Assembly: GCA_964396845.1 (NCBI GenBank) | Contig: CAYNGH010000054.1 | Span: forward strand, 1 to 18,917 | Direction: 5' to 3' | Source: CAYNGH01 sp964396845 | GTDB lineage: Bacteria; Vulcanimicrobiota; JAJTBE01; CAYNGH01 | DNA length: 18,917 nucleotides | In this document: piece after piece, positions 1-7,628 of the stretch | Layout: the number at the start of each line of letters is the position of its first letter | How positions within the stretch are numbered: the stretch's first letter is position 1 | The notes under the pieces: model-generated | The model's database searches: none | What the model saw: the letters and a program-made list of their open reading frames with translations, nothing else | Told to the model about the DNA's origin: nothing | Program-made: the position numbers and the translations under genes

Positions 1-73
1 AATACTTTTTCACGAAAAAGTTTCCCCCGAAAATAAAAAATGCGTAAGTCCTGTAATAAGAAAGCCATCTTGA

Positions 74-1156
74 ATGATTGAAAAATTCCGGCAATTCTGG
101 AATCGAAGAACCCTCAAGGATTCAATACTCAGGGTTCTGCTTTTGCTTTTTATAATCCACCTTGTGGGGATTCTGCCCACAGAATATGTGTTCCGATCCC
201 CTGGGGGATGCCGGGATGTATCGGAGTTGATCCAGGTGACGGGAGTAAAGAAAATCAGCTACCATGGCAATTTTTATCTCACCTCTATATACAGCGAAAA
301 TGCCAATGTATATCTTCTGCTTCTGGGGATGCTTAATTCCCAGGCACAGCTGGTGCCGAAGGAAAAGAATAATCACGAAGAACTCCGCCAGGAAGAGATG
401 GATTTTATGGCCCATGAAATGAAAATGAGCAAGTTCTTTGCCTCCATCTCAGCCCTCAGGGCTCTGGGGTATGATATAAAAATAAATAAAACTCCCCTGA
501 CAGTTTATGAAATTACCCAATGGAGCAAGGCCCGGGGTATTCTGGAAATCGGCGATGAAATCCTTGAGGTGGAAGATGAAACCCCTGAGAATGTTGATGC
601 CCTGAGGATAGTGATAAACTCTTACCGACACAGGGAAACACTGAATATGACAGTTAACCGCAAAGGCGAAATAAAAACTTTACAAGTACCCTTAACCAGG
701 AAAGATAAAAGAACAGTTGTTGGAATATTCACACGATCCACCATTGAATCCACCAACCTTCCCCCAATAATAAACATCGACAACGAAAACATCATCGGTT
801 CATCGGCAGGGCTGATGTTTACCCTGGAAATAATGCGCCGGGTATCGGGCATCGATTTTTCCGGTGGGTACAAGATTGCCGGTACCGGGGCCATCGATGA
901 AAACGGAATCATATACCCCGTTGATGGCGTTGATCTCAAGGTGTTATCTGCCGAAAGTGAAAAAGCAGATTATTTTCTGGTGCCACGATACAATTATGAT
1001 ATTGCAGTAAAAACCGCCAGAAAAATCAAGGTAATTCCTGTTGACAACCTTCAGGACGCTCTGGATTTTTTAAAATCGATAAACTCCACCGCCTCAGTGG
1101 ATGATTATGAACCGACCCTCAAGATCAGCGACAAGATGGAACCAGTCAAGCTTTAA
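74..1156 (+). CDS. ylbL: YlbL/SepM-family membrane-anchored PDZ and Lon-like (S16) serine protease
   Basis: The 360-residue protein has one N-terminal membrane segment (about residues 18-35), so the rest should face outside the membrane. A PDZ-like region spans about 125-205 and a C-terminal S16 domain about 225-340. The Ser-Lys dyad of Lon-type proteases is visible: Ser244 in GSSAG and Lys289 in GVDLKVLSAE. Known relatives are B. subtilis YlbL, which degrades the division inhibitor YneA, and streptococcal SepM, which trims a pheromone; the substrate here is unknown. ATG 74 has only a weak ribosome site (AAGAAAG). In Bacillus, ylbL lies close to ackA with ylbM between; ylbM is absent here. 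The gene is transcribed head-on to replication from the origin in this window. Confidence 0.88.
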   Translation: MIEKFRQFWNRRTLKDSILRVLLLLFIIHLVGILPTEYVFRSPGGCRDVSELIQVTGVKKISYHGNFYLTSIYSENANVYLLLLGMLNSQAQLVPKEKNNHEELRQEEMDFMAHEMKMSKFFASISALRALGYDIKINKTPLTVYEITQWSKARGILEIGDEILEVEDETPENVDALRIVINSYRHRETLNMTVNRKGEIKTLQVPLTRKDKRTVVGIFTRSTIESTNLPPIINIDNENIIGSSAGLMFTLEIMRRVSGIDFSGGYKIAGTGAIDENGIIYPVDGVDLKVLSAESEKADYFLVPRYNYDIAVKTARKIKVIPVDNLQDALDFLKSINSTASVDDYEPTLKISDKMEPVKL

Positions 1157-1290
1157 ACTCGGCAACGAATCAGAAACAATGAAAGAATCAGCTATCAAGC
1201 TGAAATTCTGCAGAAGCATACAAACAGAAGCCTTTATCATTCTCATCTGTTTCGATTCATCAAGGAAATTTTTTTTATTTTTTCCATTCC

Positions 1291-1320
1291 TTGGCAGGGA
1301 AGAGAAAATTTTTAGATAAT
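1291..1320 (+). promoter_or_regulatory. Probable sigma-A promoter of ackA
   Basis: A -35 like TTGGCA (1291-1296) and a -10 like GATAAT (1315-1320) are separated by 18 bases, each one mismatch from consensus. They lie about 45 bases upstream of the ackA start in an AT-rich gap of 209 bases. This is inferred from sequence only. Confidence 0.45.
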
Positions 1321-1365
1321 ATATCATAATATTTATTTCGCATTAGCGTAAAAGGCAGGTTTAAT

Positions 1366-2574
1366 ATGAACAAGATTTTAGTAATCAACACTGGCAGTTC
1401 TTCTCTAAAGTTCAGTCTTTTTGACGAGGAAAGCCTTGATCTTCTCTCCAGCGGTATTGTGGAGAGAATCGGCGAGGATGAACCCTCTTTTACCCACAAG
1501 GTTAACGGAAAAAAAATCCAGAATAAAGTAAAGGCATCCAATCATCAGGAGGCTTTTCAGGTGGTCATTGACGACCTGTTAAATAAAGAACACGGGCTTC
1601 TTTCCAGTATCAACGAAATTATGGGAGTCGGCCACAGGGTGGTACATGGCGCTGATACTTTTTCCGGCACTGTAATGATAAACCAGTCAGTCATCGAAAA
1701 AATGGAGGAATGTATTCCCCTGGCGCCTCTTCATAATCCTCCAAATCTCATGGGAATCGGTGCAGCCCGGAAACTCCTCCCTGAAGTACCTCACGTGGGG
1801 GTTTTCGACACTGCTTTCCACCAGACCCTTGAGCCGAAGGCTTATCTATACGGCCTTCCTTATGAGCTATATGAAAAGCACCGAATCCGTCGTTACGGTT
1901 TTCATGGCACTTCACACAAATACGTGTCCAGAAAGCTGTCCCAGATTCTGGATAAACCCCTGTCACAATTAAAGATTGTCACCTGTCATCTTGGAAACGG
2001 CTCCAGCATTGCTGCCATCGACGGGGGAAAATCCGTTGACACCACCATGGGTATGACTCCCCTGGAAGGGGTTATGATGGGAACCCGTTCAGGTGACATG
2101 GACCCGGCAATACCCATGTTCCTTATGGACAAGGAAAATATGTCCGCCCAGGATGTTGACAGGCTTCTTAACAAAAAAAGCGGAGTGCTTGGCCTGTCTG
2201 GAGTTTCCAACGATTTCCGTGATCTCTGGGAAGCCTCGGATAAGGGACACCGACGGGCTCGGCTGGCCCTTGAAGCCTACAGCTATCGGATCAAAAAATA
2301 TGTAGGGGCCTATGCTGCAGCTATGGGAGGAATCACCGACATCATCTTCACCGCTGGTATCGGAGAGAGGGATCCCGGAGTCCGGGAAATGGTCTGCACA
2401 GGTCTTGAGTTCATGGGTGTGGAATTTGACAGGAAAACCAATGAAAACAAGAGGGATCAGGGGTTAATCAGCAACGGCAATTCCAGAGTGCGAGTATGGA
2501 TAATACCTACCAATGAAGAACTGATGATTGCCCAGGAAACCAGAGAGCTGATTGCAGAAACAGTTAACGCATAA
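1366..2574 (+). CDS. ackA: Acetate kinase
   Basis: This 402-residue enzyme interconverts acetyl phosphate plus ADP with acetate plus ATP, the substrate-level phosphorylation step of fermentative and acetogenic metabolism in the cytoplasm. Family signatures are complete: NTGSSSLKFSLF (8-19), GHRVVHG (89-95), FDTAFHQT (147-154), RRYGFHGTSHKY (175-186), CHLGNGSS (207-214) and FTAGIGE (328-334). Residues equivalent to the Methanosarcina thermophila active site are at Asn8, Arg91, Asp148, His180, Arg241 and Glu384. The length is normal. The start ATG is preceded by a modest GGCAGG site. No phosphotransacetylase gene is next to it, so pta must lie elsewhere. Confidence 0.97.
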   Translation: MNKILVINTGSSSLKFSLFDEESLDLLSSGIVERIGEDEPSFTHKVNGKKIQNKVKASNHQEAFQVVIDDLLNKEHGLLSSINEIMGVGHRVVHGADTFSGTVMINQSVIEKMEECIPLAPLHNPPNLMGIGAARKLLPEVPHVGVFDTAFHQTLEPKAYLYGLPYELYEKHRIRRYGFHGTSHKYVSRKLSQILDKPLSQLKIVTCHLGNGSSIAAIDGGKSVDTTMGMTPLEGVMMGTRSGDMDPAIPMFLMDKENMSAQDVDRLLNKKSGVLGLSGVSNDFRDLWEASDKGHRRARLALEAYSYRIKKYVGAYAAAMGGITDIIFTAGIGERDPGVREMVCTGLEFMGVEFDRKTNENKRDQGLISNGNSRVRVWIIPTNEELMIAQETRELIAETVNA

Positions 2575-2634
2575 AAGCAGATATAATTCTGCTCAGTCAG
2601 GCCTGGTTCCTAATCCTGACCATTAAATATTTTG

Positions 2635-2666
2635 AAGCCCGGCAAACGTGAATGACTGCCGGGCTT
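2635..2666. terminator. Hairpin between convergent ackA and tRNA-Ser
   Basis: A perfect 10-bp stem AAGCCCGGCA (2635-2644) / TGCCGGGCTT (2657-2666) has a 12-base loop. It sits between the ackA stop and the 3' end of the converging tRNA gene, so it could end both transcripts. Neither side has a good U-run, which lowers confidence. Confidence 0.55.
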
Positions 2667-2675
2667 GCTGACTTG

Positions 2676-2772
2676 TGGCGGAGAGGGAGGGATTCGAACC
2701 CCCGAAGGAGGTTATTAAGCTCCTTACTCGATTTCGAGTCGAGCGCTTTCGACCGGACTCAGCCACCTCTCC
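2676..2772 (-). tRNA. tRNA-Ser (anticodon CGA)
   Basis: Read on the minus strand, the 97-base gene has acceptor arm GGAGAGG/CCTCTCC, a TTCGAAT T-loop, a long serine-type variable arm and anticodon loop CTCGAAA, giving CGA for codon UCG. Discriminator G and CCA (2676-2678) are encoded. Its first 14 bases are also the last 14 bases of tadA. Confidence 0.95.
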
Positions 2773-3217
2773 GCATTATAAAAAAATCTCTCATAATCTG
2801 CGCCGTTTCATCCTCCATCACCCCTGGTGTCACCTCTACATCATAGGCGTAAGGGGGACGGTTTATCTTGAAATTATTCAAAAAACCCATTCTTAAATCC
2901 GGCGCTCCATAAACCACCCGCTTGATTCTTGATTCCAATATGGCCCCGGTACACATCATACAAGGCTCCAGGGTGCAATAAAGAGTACATCCCGTAAGCC
3001 GCCAGTTTTTCAGCTTCCTGCAGGCTTTCTCGATGGCTTCTATCTCACCATGCCGAGTTGGCAAAAACCTGCCTTCTTTGCGATTGTGGCCACGGCTGAT
3101 AATATTACCATCTTTAACCACCACTGCACCCACGGGTACTTCACCTGCTGAAAAAGCCCGTCGTGCCTGGGCAAGGGCTTTTCTCATAAACCATATATCG
3201 TTGTCGAATATCTCCAT
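2759..3217 (-). CDS. tadA: tRNA-specific adenosine deaminase
   Basis: TadA converts A34 of tRNA-Arg(ACG) to inosine so one tRNA reads CGU, CGC and CGA. The 152-residue protein has zinc ligands His56, Cys86 and Cys89 (PCMMC) and the proton-shuttling Glu58, at the spacing of E. coli TadA. The substrate-contact residues corresponding to E. coli Asn46 and Asp108 are present as Asn45 and Asp107. The usual HAE motif reads HGE here. The open frame runs back to an ATG at 3283, but that would translate through part of tRNA-Arg(CCG). ATG 3217, after an AAAAAAGG site, gives the family length and is preferred. The stop codon lies inside tRNA-Ser(CGA). A tRNA-Arg(ACG), its natural substrate, is encoded about 0.9 kb upstream on the same strand. 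Confidence 0.95.
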   Translation of the reverse strand: MEIFDNDIWFMRKALAQARRAFSAGEVPVGAVVVKDGNIISRGHNRKEGRFLPTRHGEIEAIEKACRKLKNWRLTGCTLYCTLEPCMMCTGAILESRIKRVVYGAPDLRMGFLNNFKINRPPYAYDVEVTPGVMEDETAQIMRDFFIMRRGG

Positions 3218-3256
3218 TATGCCTTTTTTGGGGATTATGTCCGGAAAATTTAAAAA

Positions 3257-3329
3257 CGCGTCCGGGAGGATTCGAACCTCCAACCTTTTGCTCCGGAGGC
3301 AAACGCTCTATCCTTTGAGCTACGGACGC
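3257..3329 (-). tRNA. tRNA-Arg (anticodon CCG)
   Basis: On the minus strand the 73-base gene has acceptor arm GCGTCCG/CGGACGC, D-arm GCTCAAAGGATAGAGC, anticodon loop CTCCGGA (anticodon CCG, codon CGG) and a TTCGAAT T-loop. Discriminator G is followed directly by TTTTTA, so CCA is not encoded. It lies 39 bases upstream of tadA with no clear terminator, so a tRNA-Arg/tadA/tRNA-Ser transcript is likely. Confidence 0.95.
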
Positions 3330-3694
3330 AGGTTCCTTAATAAAATACCCGACTTGCTTTAAACCAATGCCCAAAAAATCAAAGTGGGCAGGCCGGTTTT
3401 ATTTCCACAATCTATTCCGATGACCCGGAAATAAACGAATATAACACAAGTCATCTGGATTATGGTGTATCCTGCTCATTCAACACTCCAGGCCCAATTC
3501 CTCCCATGACCGAATAACTGGCAAAAGTATGTTGCTGATCCCTAAAAATTTATAAATGGTTTACTCATATTTATTATTCCATTCTTTACAAAATGGTAAC
3601 ACTGTTTAACATAACAGAAACAAAATTTTACTGCCTGCATGATATAATAAATCTTGGATGAGGAAAATAATTGTATTATGTTGGAGGATGAATA
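3330..3694. other. Intergenic AT-rich region
   Basis: This stretch of about 365 bases separates the minus-strand tRNA-Arg(CCG) from the plus-strand small-protein gene, so it should carry two divergent promoters. Only the plus-strand one (3640-3648) is convincing. A short inverted repeat TGCCCA/TGGGCA occurs around 3368-3392. I see no gene. Confidence 0.5.
3640..3648 (+). promoter_or_regulatory. Extended -10 promoter of the small glycine-zipper gene
   Basis: TGATATAAT (3640-3648) combines a perfect TATAAT with a TG one base upstream, an extended -10 element. No good -35 is seen at 17 bases, which extended -10 promoters tolerate. It lies 46 bases before the start codon of the next gene. Confidence 0.5.
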
Positions 3695-4048
3695 ATGGAA
3701 GTAAATAGTTTTAATGCAAATGAATATCCGGTTATTAAATATCAGGGAACTTCTCCAAAGTGTGGTGATACATATGAAAAGATGAACACACTTGCTAATG
3801 AGGATCGGTTTTTTAGTGGAAATTCGGGTTATGAAAAGAATTTTATTGGTGGCAGTTACTATCCGGATAATTTCCTGGGCCCCATAGTTGATGCTGGTTC
3901 TACAACTCTTGTTGGAACCATTGCCGGAGCAGTTTTAGGCGGAGTTAAATGCGGCGGAGTTCTTGCCGGAGTCGCCGGAGCGATAGTAGGTGGAGCCGTG
4001 GGTTTTGGAGTAGGAATGCTCATAGTCAACCATAAGTTTAAAAGATAA
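3695..4048 (+). CDS. Small glycine-zipper membrane protein, function unknown
   Basis: I do not recognise a family for this 117-residue protein. Residues 1-60 are polar and rich in Asn, Tyr and Gly. Residues 62-111 are continuously hydrophobic with Gly at frequent, often fourth-residue spacing (74, 78, 82, 83, 87, 88, 92, 95, 99, 100, 103, 105, 107). That suggests two tightly packed membrane helices, ending in a basic tail (HKFKR). A strong GGAGG site precedes the ATG, an extended -10 promoter lies upstream and a good terminator follows, so expression is likely. Codons are A/T-rich compared with neighbours. Gly-rich hairpins of this kind occur in pore-forming bacteriocins, holin-like proteins and glycine-zipper envelope proteins. 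A Gly-Gly at 52-53 could be a leader cleavage site but would give an unusually long leader, and no processing transporter is adjacent. Confidence 0.75.
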   Translation: MEVNSFNANEYPVIKYQGTSPKCGDTYEKMNTLANEDRFFSGNSGYEKNFIGGSYYPDNFLGPIVDAGSTTLVGTIAGAVLGGVKCGGVLAGVAGAIVGGAVGFGVGMLIVNHKFKR

Positions 4049-4115
4049 CCCATTAATAAAATGTAGATATTATCAGTTAAATATAAAAAAATGCATCCAA
4101 TTACAATTAATCAAA

Positions 4116-4148
4116 AAAACCCGCCGATCTCTTGAAATGGCGGGTTTT
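4116..4148. terminator. Bidirectional rho-independent terminator
   Basis: Stem AAAACCCGCC (4116-4125) / GGCGGGTTTT (4139-4148) with a 13-base loop ends in T-runs on both strands. It closes the plus-strand small-protein gene and the minus-strand tRNA-Ser(GCT)/tRNA-Arg(ACG) transcript. Confidence 0.88.
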
Positions 4149-4154
4149 ATTGGA

Positions 4155-4227
4155 AGCGCCCGAGTGGATTCGAACCACCGACCTACTGATTCGTAGTCAG
4201 GCGCTCTATCCGCTGAGCTACGGGCGC
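4155..4227 (-). tRNA. tRNA-Arg (anticodon ACG)
   Basis: On the minus strand the 73-base gene has acceptor arm GCGCCCG/CGGGCGC, D-arm GCTCAGCGGATAGAGC, anticodon loop CTACGAA (anticodon ACG) and a TTCGAAT T-loop. A34 is the target of TadA, encoded nearby. The discriminator reads U, unusual for arginine tRNAs (normally A or G). The following bases TCC do not give a properly placed CCA, so CCA is probably added after transcription. Confidence 0.95.
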
Positions 4228-4237
4228 AAAAGAGGCT

Positions 4238-4333
<96 letters not shown>

Positions 4334-4402
4334 AAAGCTTTCATATTTTATCACAAATGATTTTTTGGGTCAATAGCAGTATTTAAAAAAGCCGGTTATT
4401 CA

Positions 4403-5563
4403 TCAGGAATAGGAATGCACCGATGCTTCTGTATCTATGTTGTCCTTACGCAAACGAACCGGCATCACTATGTAGATGTAACTGTCCCTTCGGGGAGAAT
4501 TCAACATGACCGGCATTACAGGACTGTTAAGGAGAACCCAGATAAAATCATCAGTCATCACATTCAAGGCTTCCATAAAATATTTTCCATTAACTGCAAG
4601 GGCAATGGGATTTCCTTCAAATTCCTGAACAGAAACCTCTTCATAGGCATCCCCCATATCCACTGAATTGGCCATAAGCTTTAAACTATCCCTGGATATC
4701 TCCATCCGCATGAGATCCGGCGAGTCTTTGTCAGAAGCCATAATAAGCGCCCTTTTTACGGCATTTTGAAGCCTGGCCCTTTCCACCAGAACCTTGATGT
4801 CTGTTGAACGGGGAATCACCACTTCGTAATTGGGAAACTTGCCGTCGATTATCCGGGAAAAAATGTTGGTATGATCAAAGGATAAGAACACCTGACCTTC
4901 TGACAGGGTAAAATGAACCGGGGTTTCTTCCTCGGAGAGAAGTCCCAGAATCTCTTTTATTGACCGCTGGGGAATAATCACGGAAAATTCCCCTGAGGGT
5001 GGTTCATCCAAAGGTTCAACTGCCTTTACCAGACGTCGGCTATCTGTAGAAACTGTCATCACTCCCGATTCGTCCGCGGTTACATGAACACCGGTCAGAG
5101 CAACCCTTTGTTCTTCCATGCCTGCAACGGCAATAATCACATTTCTGAGCATTTCCTTCAAGGTACCCTGGGGCATGGAAAAAATCATGTTGTCTGAAGG
5201 CTTTGGAAGAATGGGAAACTCTTCCACATCTCTTGTATTGATATGATATTTGGATTTAACCGTGGTAAGCTCCAGAGATCCTTCACCGCCATATTCAAGA
5301 GTAACCCTGTCTTCCATTATCTGACCCACCAGGTCAGTAATAATTCTTGCCGGGACACACACGGAACCTTCCTCTAAAATATTGGCCTCAACCCGGCATT
5401 CGATTCCAAATTCAAGATCCGTGGTGGAAAAAGAAACCTTCCCGCCCTTTTCTGTCCTGATGAGGACATAACTGAGTATGGGAAGAGGTGAACGAACGCT
5501 GGCTGCTTTTATTGTCTTGGCAAGGGCTGTTTCAATTACCTTTTTTCCGAATTCGATTTTCAT
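4403..5563 (-). CDS. dnaN: DNA polymerase III subunit beta (sliding clamp)
   Basis: The 386-residue protein forms the dimeric ring that tethers the replicative polymerase to DNA. The N-terminal MKIEF, the SPLPILSYVLIRT region (25-37), the DGKFPNYEVVIPR segment and the C-terminal MPVRLR segment are characteristic of the three-domain clamp. About 15 residues follow the MPMRL-like C-terminus, where many clamps stop; that end forms part of the client-peptide pocket. An AAGGAG ribosome site lies eight bases before ATG 5563. It is downstream of dnaA on the same strand. The usual recF and gyrB do not follow; tRNA genes do. Confidence 0.97.
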   Translation of the reverse strand: MKIEFGKKVIETALAKTIKAASVRSPLPILSYVLIRTEKGGKVSFSTTDLEFGIECRVEANILEEGSVCVPARIITDLVGQIMEDRVTLEYGGEGSLELTTVKSKYHINTRDVEEFPILPKPSDNMIFSMPQGTLKEMLRNVIIAVAGMEEQRVALTGVHVTADESGVMTVSTDSRRLVKAVEPLDEPPSGEFSVIIPQRSIKEILGLLSEEETPVHFTLSEGQVFLSFDHTNIFSRIIDGKFPNYEVVIPRSTDIKVLVERARLQNAVKRALIMASDKDSPDLMRMEISRDSLKLMANSVDMGDAYEEVSVQEFEGNPIALAVNGKYFMEALNVMTDDFIWVLLNSPVMPVMLNSPRRDSYIYIVMPVRLRKDNIDTEASVHSYS

Positions 5564-5580
5564 GTTATTCTCCTTGACAA

Positions 5581-5676
5581 TTTATAATTTATCCCCACTG
5601 TACTTCTACTTACTATTTATTATTTATATAATAAAACAGTAGTATTAGTAGGGGGCTGTTCATATGTGGATATATT
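5581..5676. other. oriC unwinding region: DnaA box, G-run, DnaA-trios and AT-rich DUE
   Basis: Between dnaA and dnaN the plus strand reads, right to left, a DnaA box TGTGGATAT (5665-5673, one mismatch from TTATCCACA on the other strand), a G-run (5651-5655), and triplets CAG-TAG-TAT-TAG-TAG (5637-5651). Read 3'-5' these are GAT-GAT-TAT-GAT-GAC. Next comes an AT-only stretch (about 5611-5636). This order matches the basal unwinding module of Bacillus subtilis, where DnaA spreads from box to trios and opens the AT-rich DNA. A further box-like TTATCCCCA lies at 5589-5597. Confidence 0.75.
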
Positions 5677-5792
5677 AAAAAGATCCTTACATGATAAGGT
5701 TTTTATTAGATTTACTCCTGTGGGAAAACTGTTGATGGTTTTCCCTGGGCATGGTTTTTTTCCCCAGGGGTAGAAATGTCTGTTTAACATTC

Positions 5793-5852
5793 TGTGGATA
5801 TTAATTAGTTTTTCCACTTGATTTCCACACTTTCTCAACATGCTTATTCACA
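5793..5852. promoter_or_regulatory. Near-consensus DnaA boxes next to the dnaA stop codon
   Basis: TGTGGATAT (5793-5801, minus orientation) and TTATTCACA (5844-5852) each differ by one base from the TTATCCACA consensus. A weaker ATTTCCACA (5821-5829) has two mismatches. The box at 5844 overlaps the last codons of dnaA. They belong to the dnaA-dnaN half of a bipartite origin. Confidence 0.55.
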
Positions 5853-7253
5853 TGGGTTAATTAAAAGATTATTGATGTTTTCAATGTCGGTTTTAATTAA
5901 AGGACTTTTTCGATTTTTTCTGATTTTTCTGCAGGCATGCATAATAGTGGTATGATCCCTGCCTCCGAAAGCCTTGCCTATGTCAGGATAGGATGCTCCC
6001 ACCAGTTCCTTGGCAAAAAACATTGCAATCTGCCTGGGGACAACTAATTTTTGTTCCCGGCAGGTTCCTAACATGTCGCCGATTTTTATCTGGTAGTAAT
6101 TACAGACTCTCTCCTGAATATATTTGATGGTCAGGTGCTTGGGTTTTGTATCGGGGATTATATCCTGCAAAGCTGACTGGGCAAGGTCCATGGATATGGG
6201 TTTTTTCATCAGTGAAGAAAAGCATACCACCCGGTTTAATGCGCCTTCTAACTCCCGGATGTTGGAGGGAATCATCTCGGCAATGTAGGATATGACTCCA
6301 GGAGGCACCAGGATACCATCCATCAGGGTTTTCTTATTTAGAATGGCAATTCTTGTTTCAAGGTCCGGCTGGGAAATGTCGGCGATAAGACCCCATTCGA
6401 AACGGGATCTGAGCCGGTCTTCAAGGGTTGGAATATCCTTTGGAGGACGGTCTGAGGTTATAACTATCTGGGACTTGGCCCCATGGAGTTCATTGAATGT
6501 ATGAAAAAATTCCTCCTGAGTCGATTCTTTGTTCTTGATAAACTGGATGTCGTCAATCAGCAGTACATCAACATTGCGGTATTTTCCCCTGAACTGTTTC
6601 ATTTTCTTTTCAGTGATGGATTCGATCATGTCATTCATGAATTTTTCCGTGGATACATAAACCACCCTGGCCCCGGGGTTTGAATCGATGACCCTGTGGC
6701 CTATGGCGTTGATGAGATGGGTTTTGCCCAGTCCCACACCGCCGTATATAAACAAGGGATTGTATGCAAGGGCTGGAGCTTCCGCCACAGCCTGGGCGGC
6801 GGCAGCTGCAAAACGGTTTCCACTGCCCACGATAAAATTATCAAAGGTATAGTTGGGATTAAGGAATTTGACAACCTCTGGGTTGTCCATGACCTTGACA
6901 CAGGGCGTATTCCTGGGAGTATGCATGTTTGACGGATCAGCAGATATGACCGGTTCATCTGAATATGTCCGGTTAACTCTGCCTCCTCTGTTGTTAACTG
7001 TCATAAGCATGTTTATTTCTAATCCAGTTTTTTTCTTGAATATATCTTCAATGGATCCCATGTAACGATCCAGGTGATCCCTCTGCCATGACTTTTCAAG
7101 AGAAAGCTCCAGGGTGTTGGAATCCCGGATTACAGGCTTTATATTCTTGATGATGGTTTCATATGTGAGCTTATCAACTGCTTTTTCAATCAAGTCAAAA
7201 CAGTCATACCACATGGATTCGGCCTGTTTCTGATTGATATGCTGCAAAGGCAT
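5844..7253 (-). CDS. dnaA: Chromosomal replication initiator protein DnaA
   Basis: DnaA binds DnaA boxes, forms an ATP-dependent filament at oriC and opens the duplex. The 469-residue protein shows domain I (about 1-85), a short domain II linker (about 86-130), the AAA+ domain III with Walker A GGVGLGKT (171-178), Walker B LLIDD (231-235) and the TLEDRLRSRFEWGL segment (276-289), and domain IV with the box-binding signature GGRDHTTIMHA (430-440). ATG 7253 is preceded by an AAGGG site at slightly long spacing; no convincing promoter was found. DnaA boxes lie on both sides of the gene, so autoregulation is likely. Confidence 0.98.
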   Translation of the reverse strand: MPLQHINQKQAESMWYDCFDLIEKAVDKLTYETIIKNIKPVIRDSNTLELSLEKSWQRDHLDRYMGSIEDIFKKKTGLEINMLMTVNNRGGRVNRTYSDEPVISADPSNMHTPRNTPCVKVMDNPEVVKFLNPNYTFDNFIVGSGNRFAAAAAQAVAEAPALAYNPLFIYGGVGLGKTHLINAIGHRVIDSNPGARVVYVSTEKFMNDMIESITEKKMKQFRGKYRNVDVLLIDDIQFIKNKESTQEEFFHTFNELHGAKSQIVITSDRPPKDIPTLEDRLRSRFEWGLIADISQPDLETRIAILNKKTLMDGILVPPGVISYIAEMIPSNIRELEGALNRVVCFSSLMKKPISMDLAQSALQDIIPDTKPKHLTIKYIQERVCNYYQIKIGDMLGTCREQKLVVPRQIAMFFAKELVGASYPDIGKAFGGRDHTTIMHACRKIRKNRKSPLIKTDIENINNLLINPCE

Positions 7254-7405
7254 GTGGATTTTCTTCCCTTCTGAGTATTAATAATTAATAAAAACTGTTA
7301 TCATATCACCTTCCTGTAAGCATTTCACCAATAGCCTGATTCTAATATCCAACTTTAATTCCTTTTTAATTCTTTTCCACATATCCACAGAATCTATATT
7401 TTCCC

Positions 7406-7414
7406 TGTGGATAA
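7406..7414 (-). promoter_or_regulatory. Perfect DnaA box
   Basis: TGTGGATAA on the plus strand is TTATCCACA on the minus strand, an exact match to the consensus. Confidence 0.9.
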
Positions 7415-7474
7415 CTTTTTTCATGTTGCATGAAGATGGGAAAAATTAATTTGTTAAATATTTATTACATGAAG

Positions 7475-7483
7475 TTATCCACA
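7475..7483 (+). promoter_or_regulatory. Perfect DnaA box
   Basis: TTATCCACA on the plus strand is an exact consensus match. A weaker CTTTCCACA follows at 7486-7494. Confidence 0.9.
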
Positions 7484-7619
7484 ATCTTTCCACACCGAAT
7501 CAGGTCATAAATGTTACCCTTAGAAGAACCTTCTCTATGAAGGGGATCATGATTTCAAGCGGGTTCCGGTATCTTCCTTTTGAAAAAAACATAATTATTT
7601 TTTTTCAATTTAAATTTCC

Positions 7620-7628
7620 TGTGGATAA
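7620..7628 (-). promoter_or_regulatory. Perfect DnaA box
   Basis: TGTGGATAA on the plus strand is an exact reverse-complement consensus match, at the edge of a long A/T-rich stretch (about 7580-7619). Confidence 0.9.

Noticed and set aside
1..73. Hairpin ACTTTTT/AAAAAGT at the window start as a terminator
   Set aside because: The stem is AT-rich with a four-base loop and no proper U-run; support is too weak.
3141..3374. Minus-strand frame through tRNA-Arg(CCG)
   Set aside because: Its residues come from translating the tRNA gene and the region upstream of tadA; a common tRNA artefact.
3330..4150. Integrated island bounded by tRNA attachment repeats
   Set aside because: No integrase gene or direct repeat of a tRNA 3' end was found at the edges; the AT-rich composition alone is not enough.
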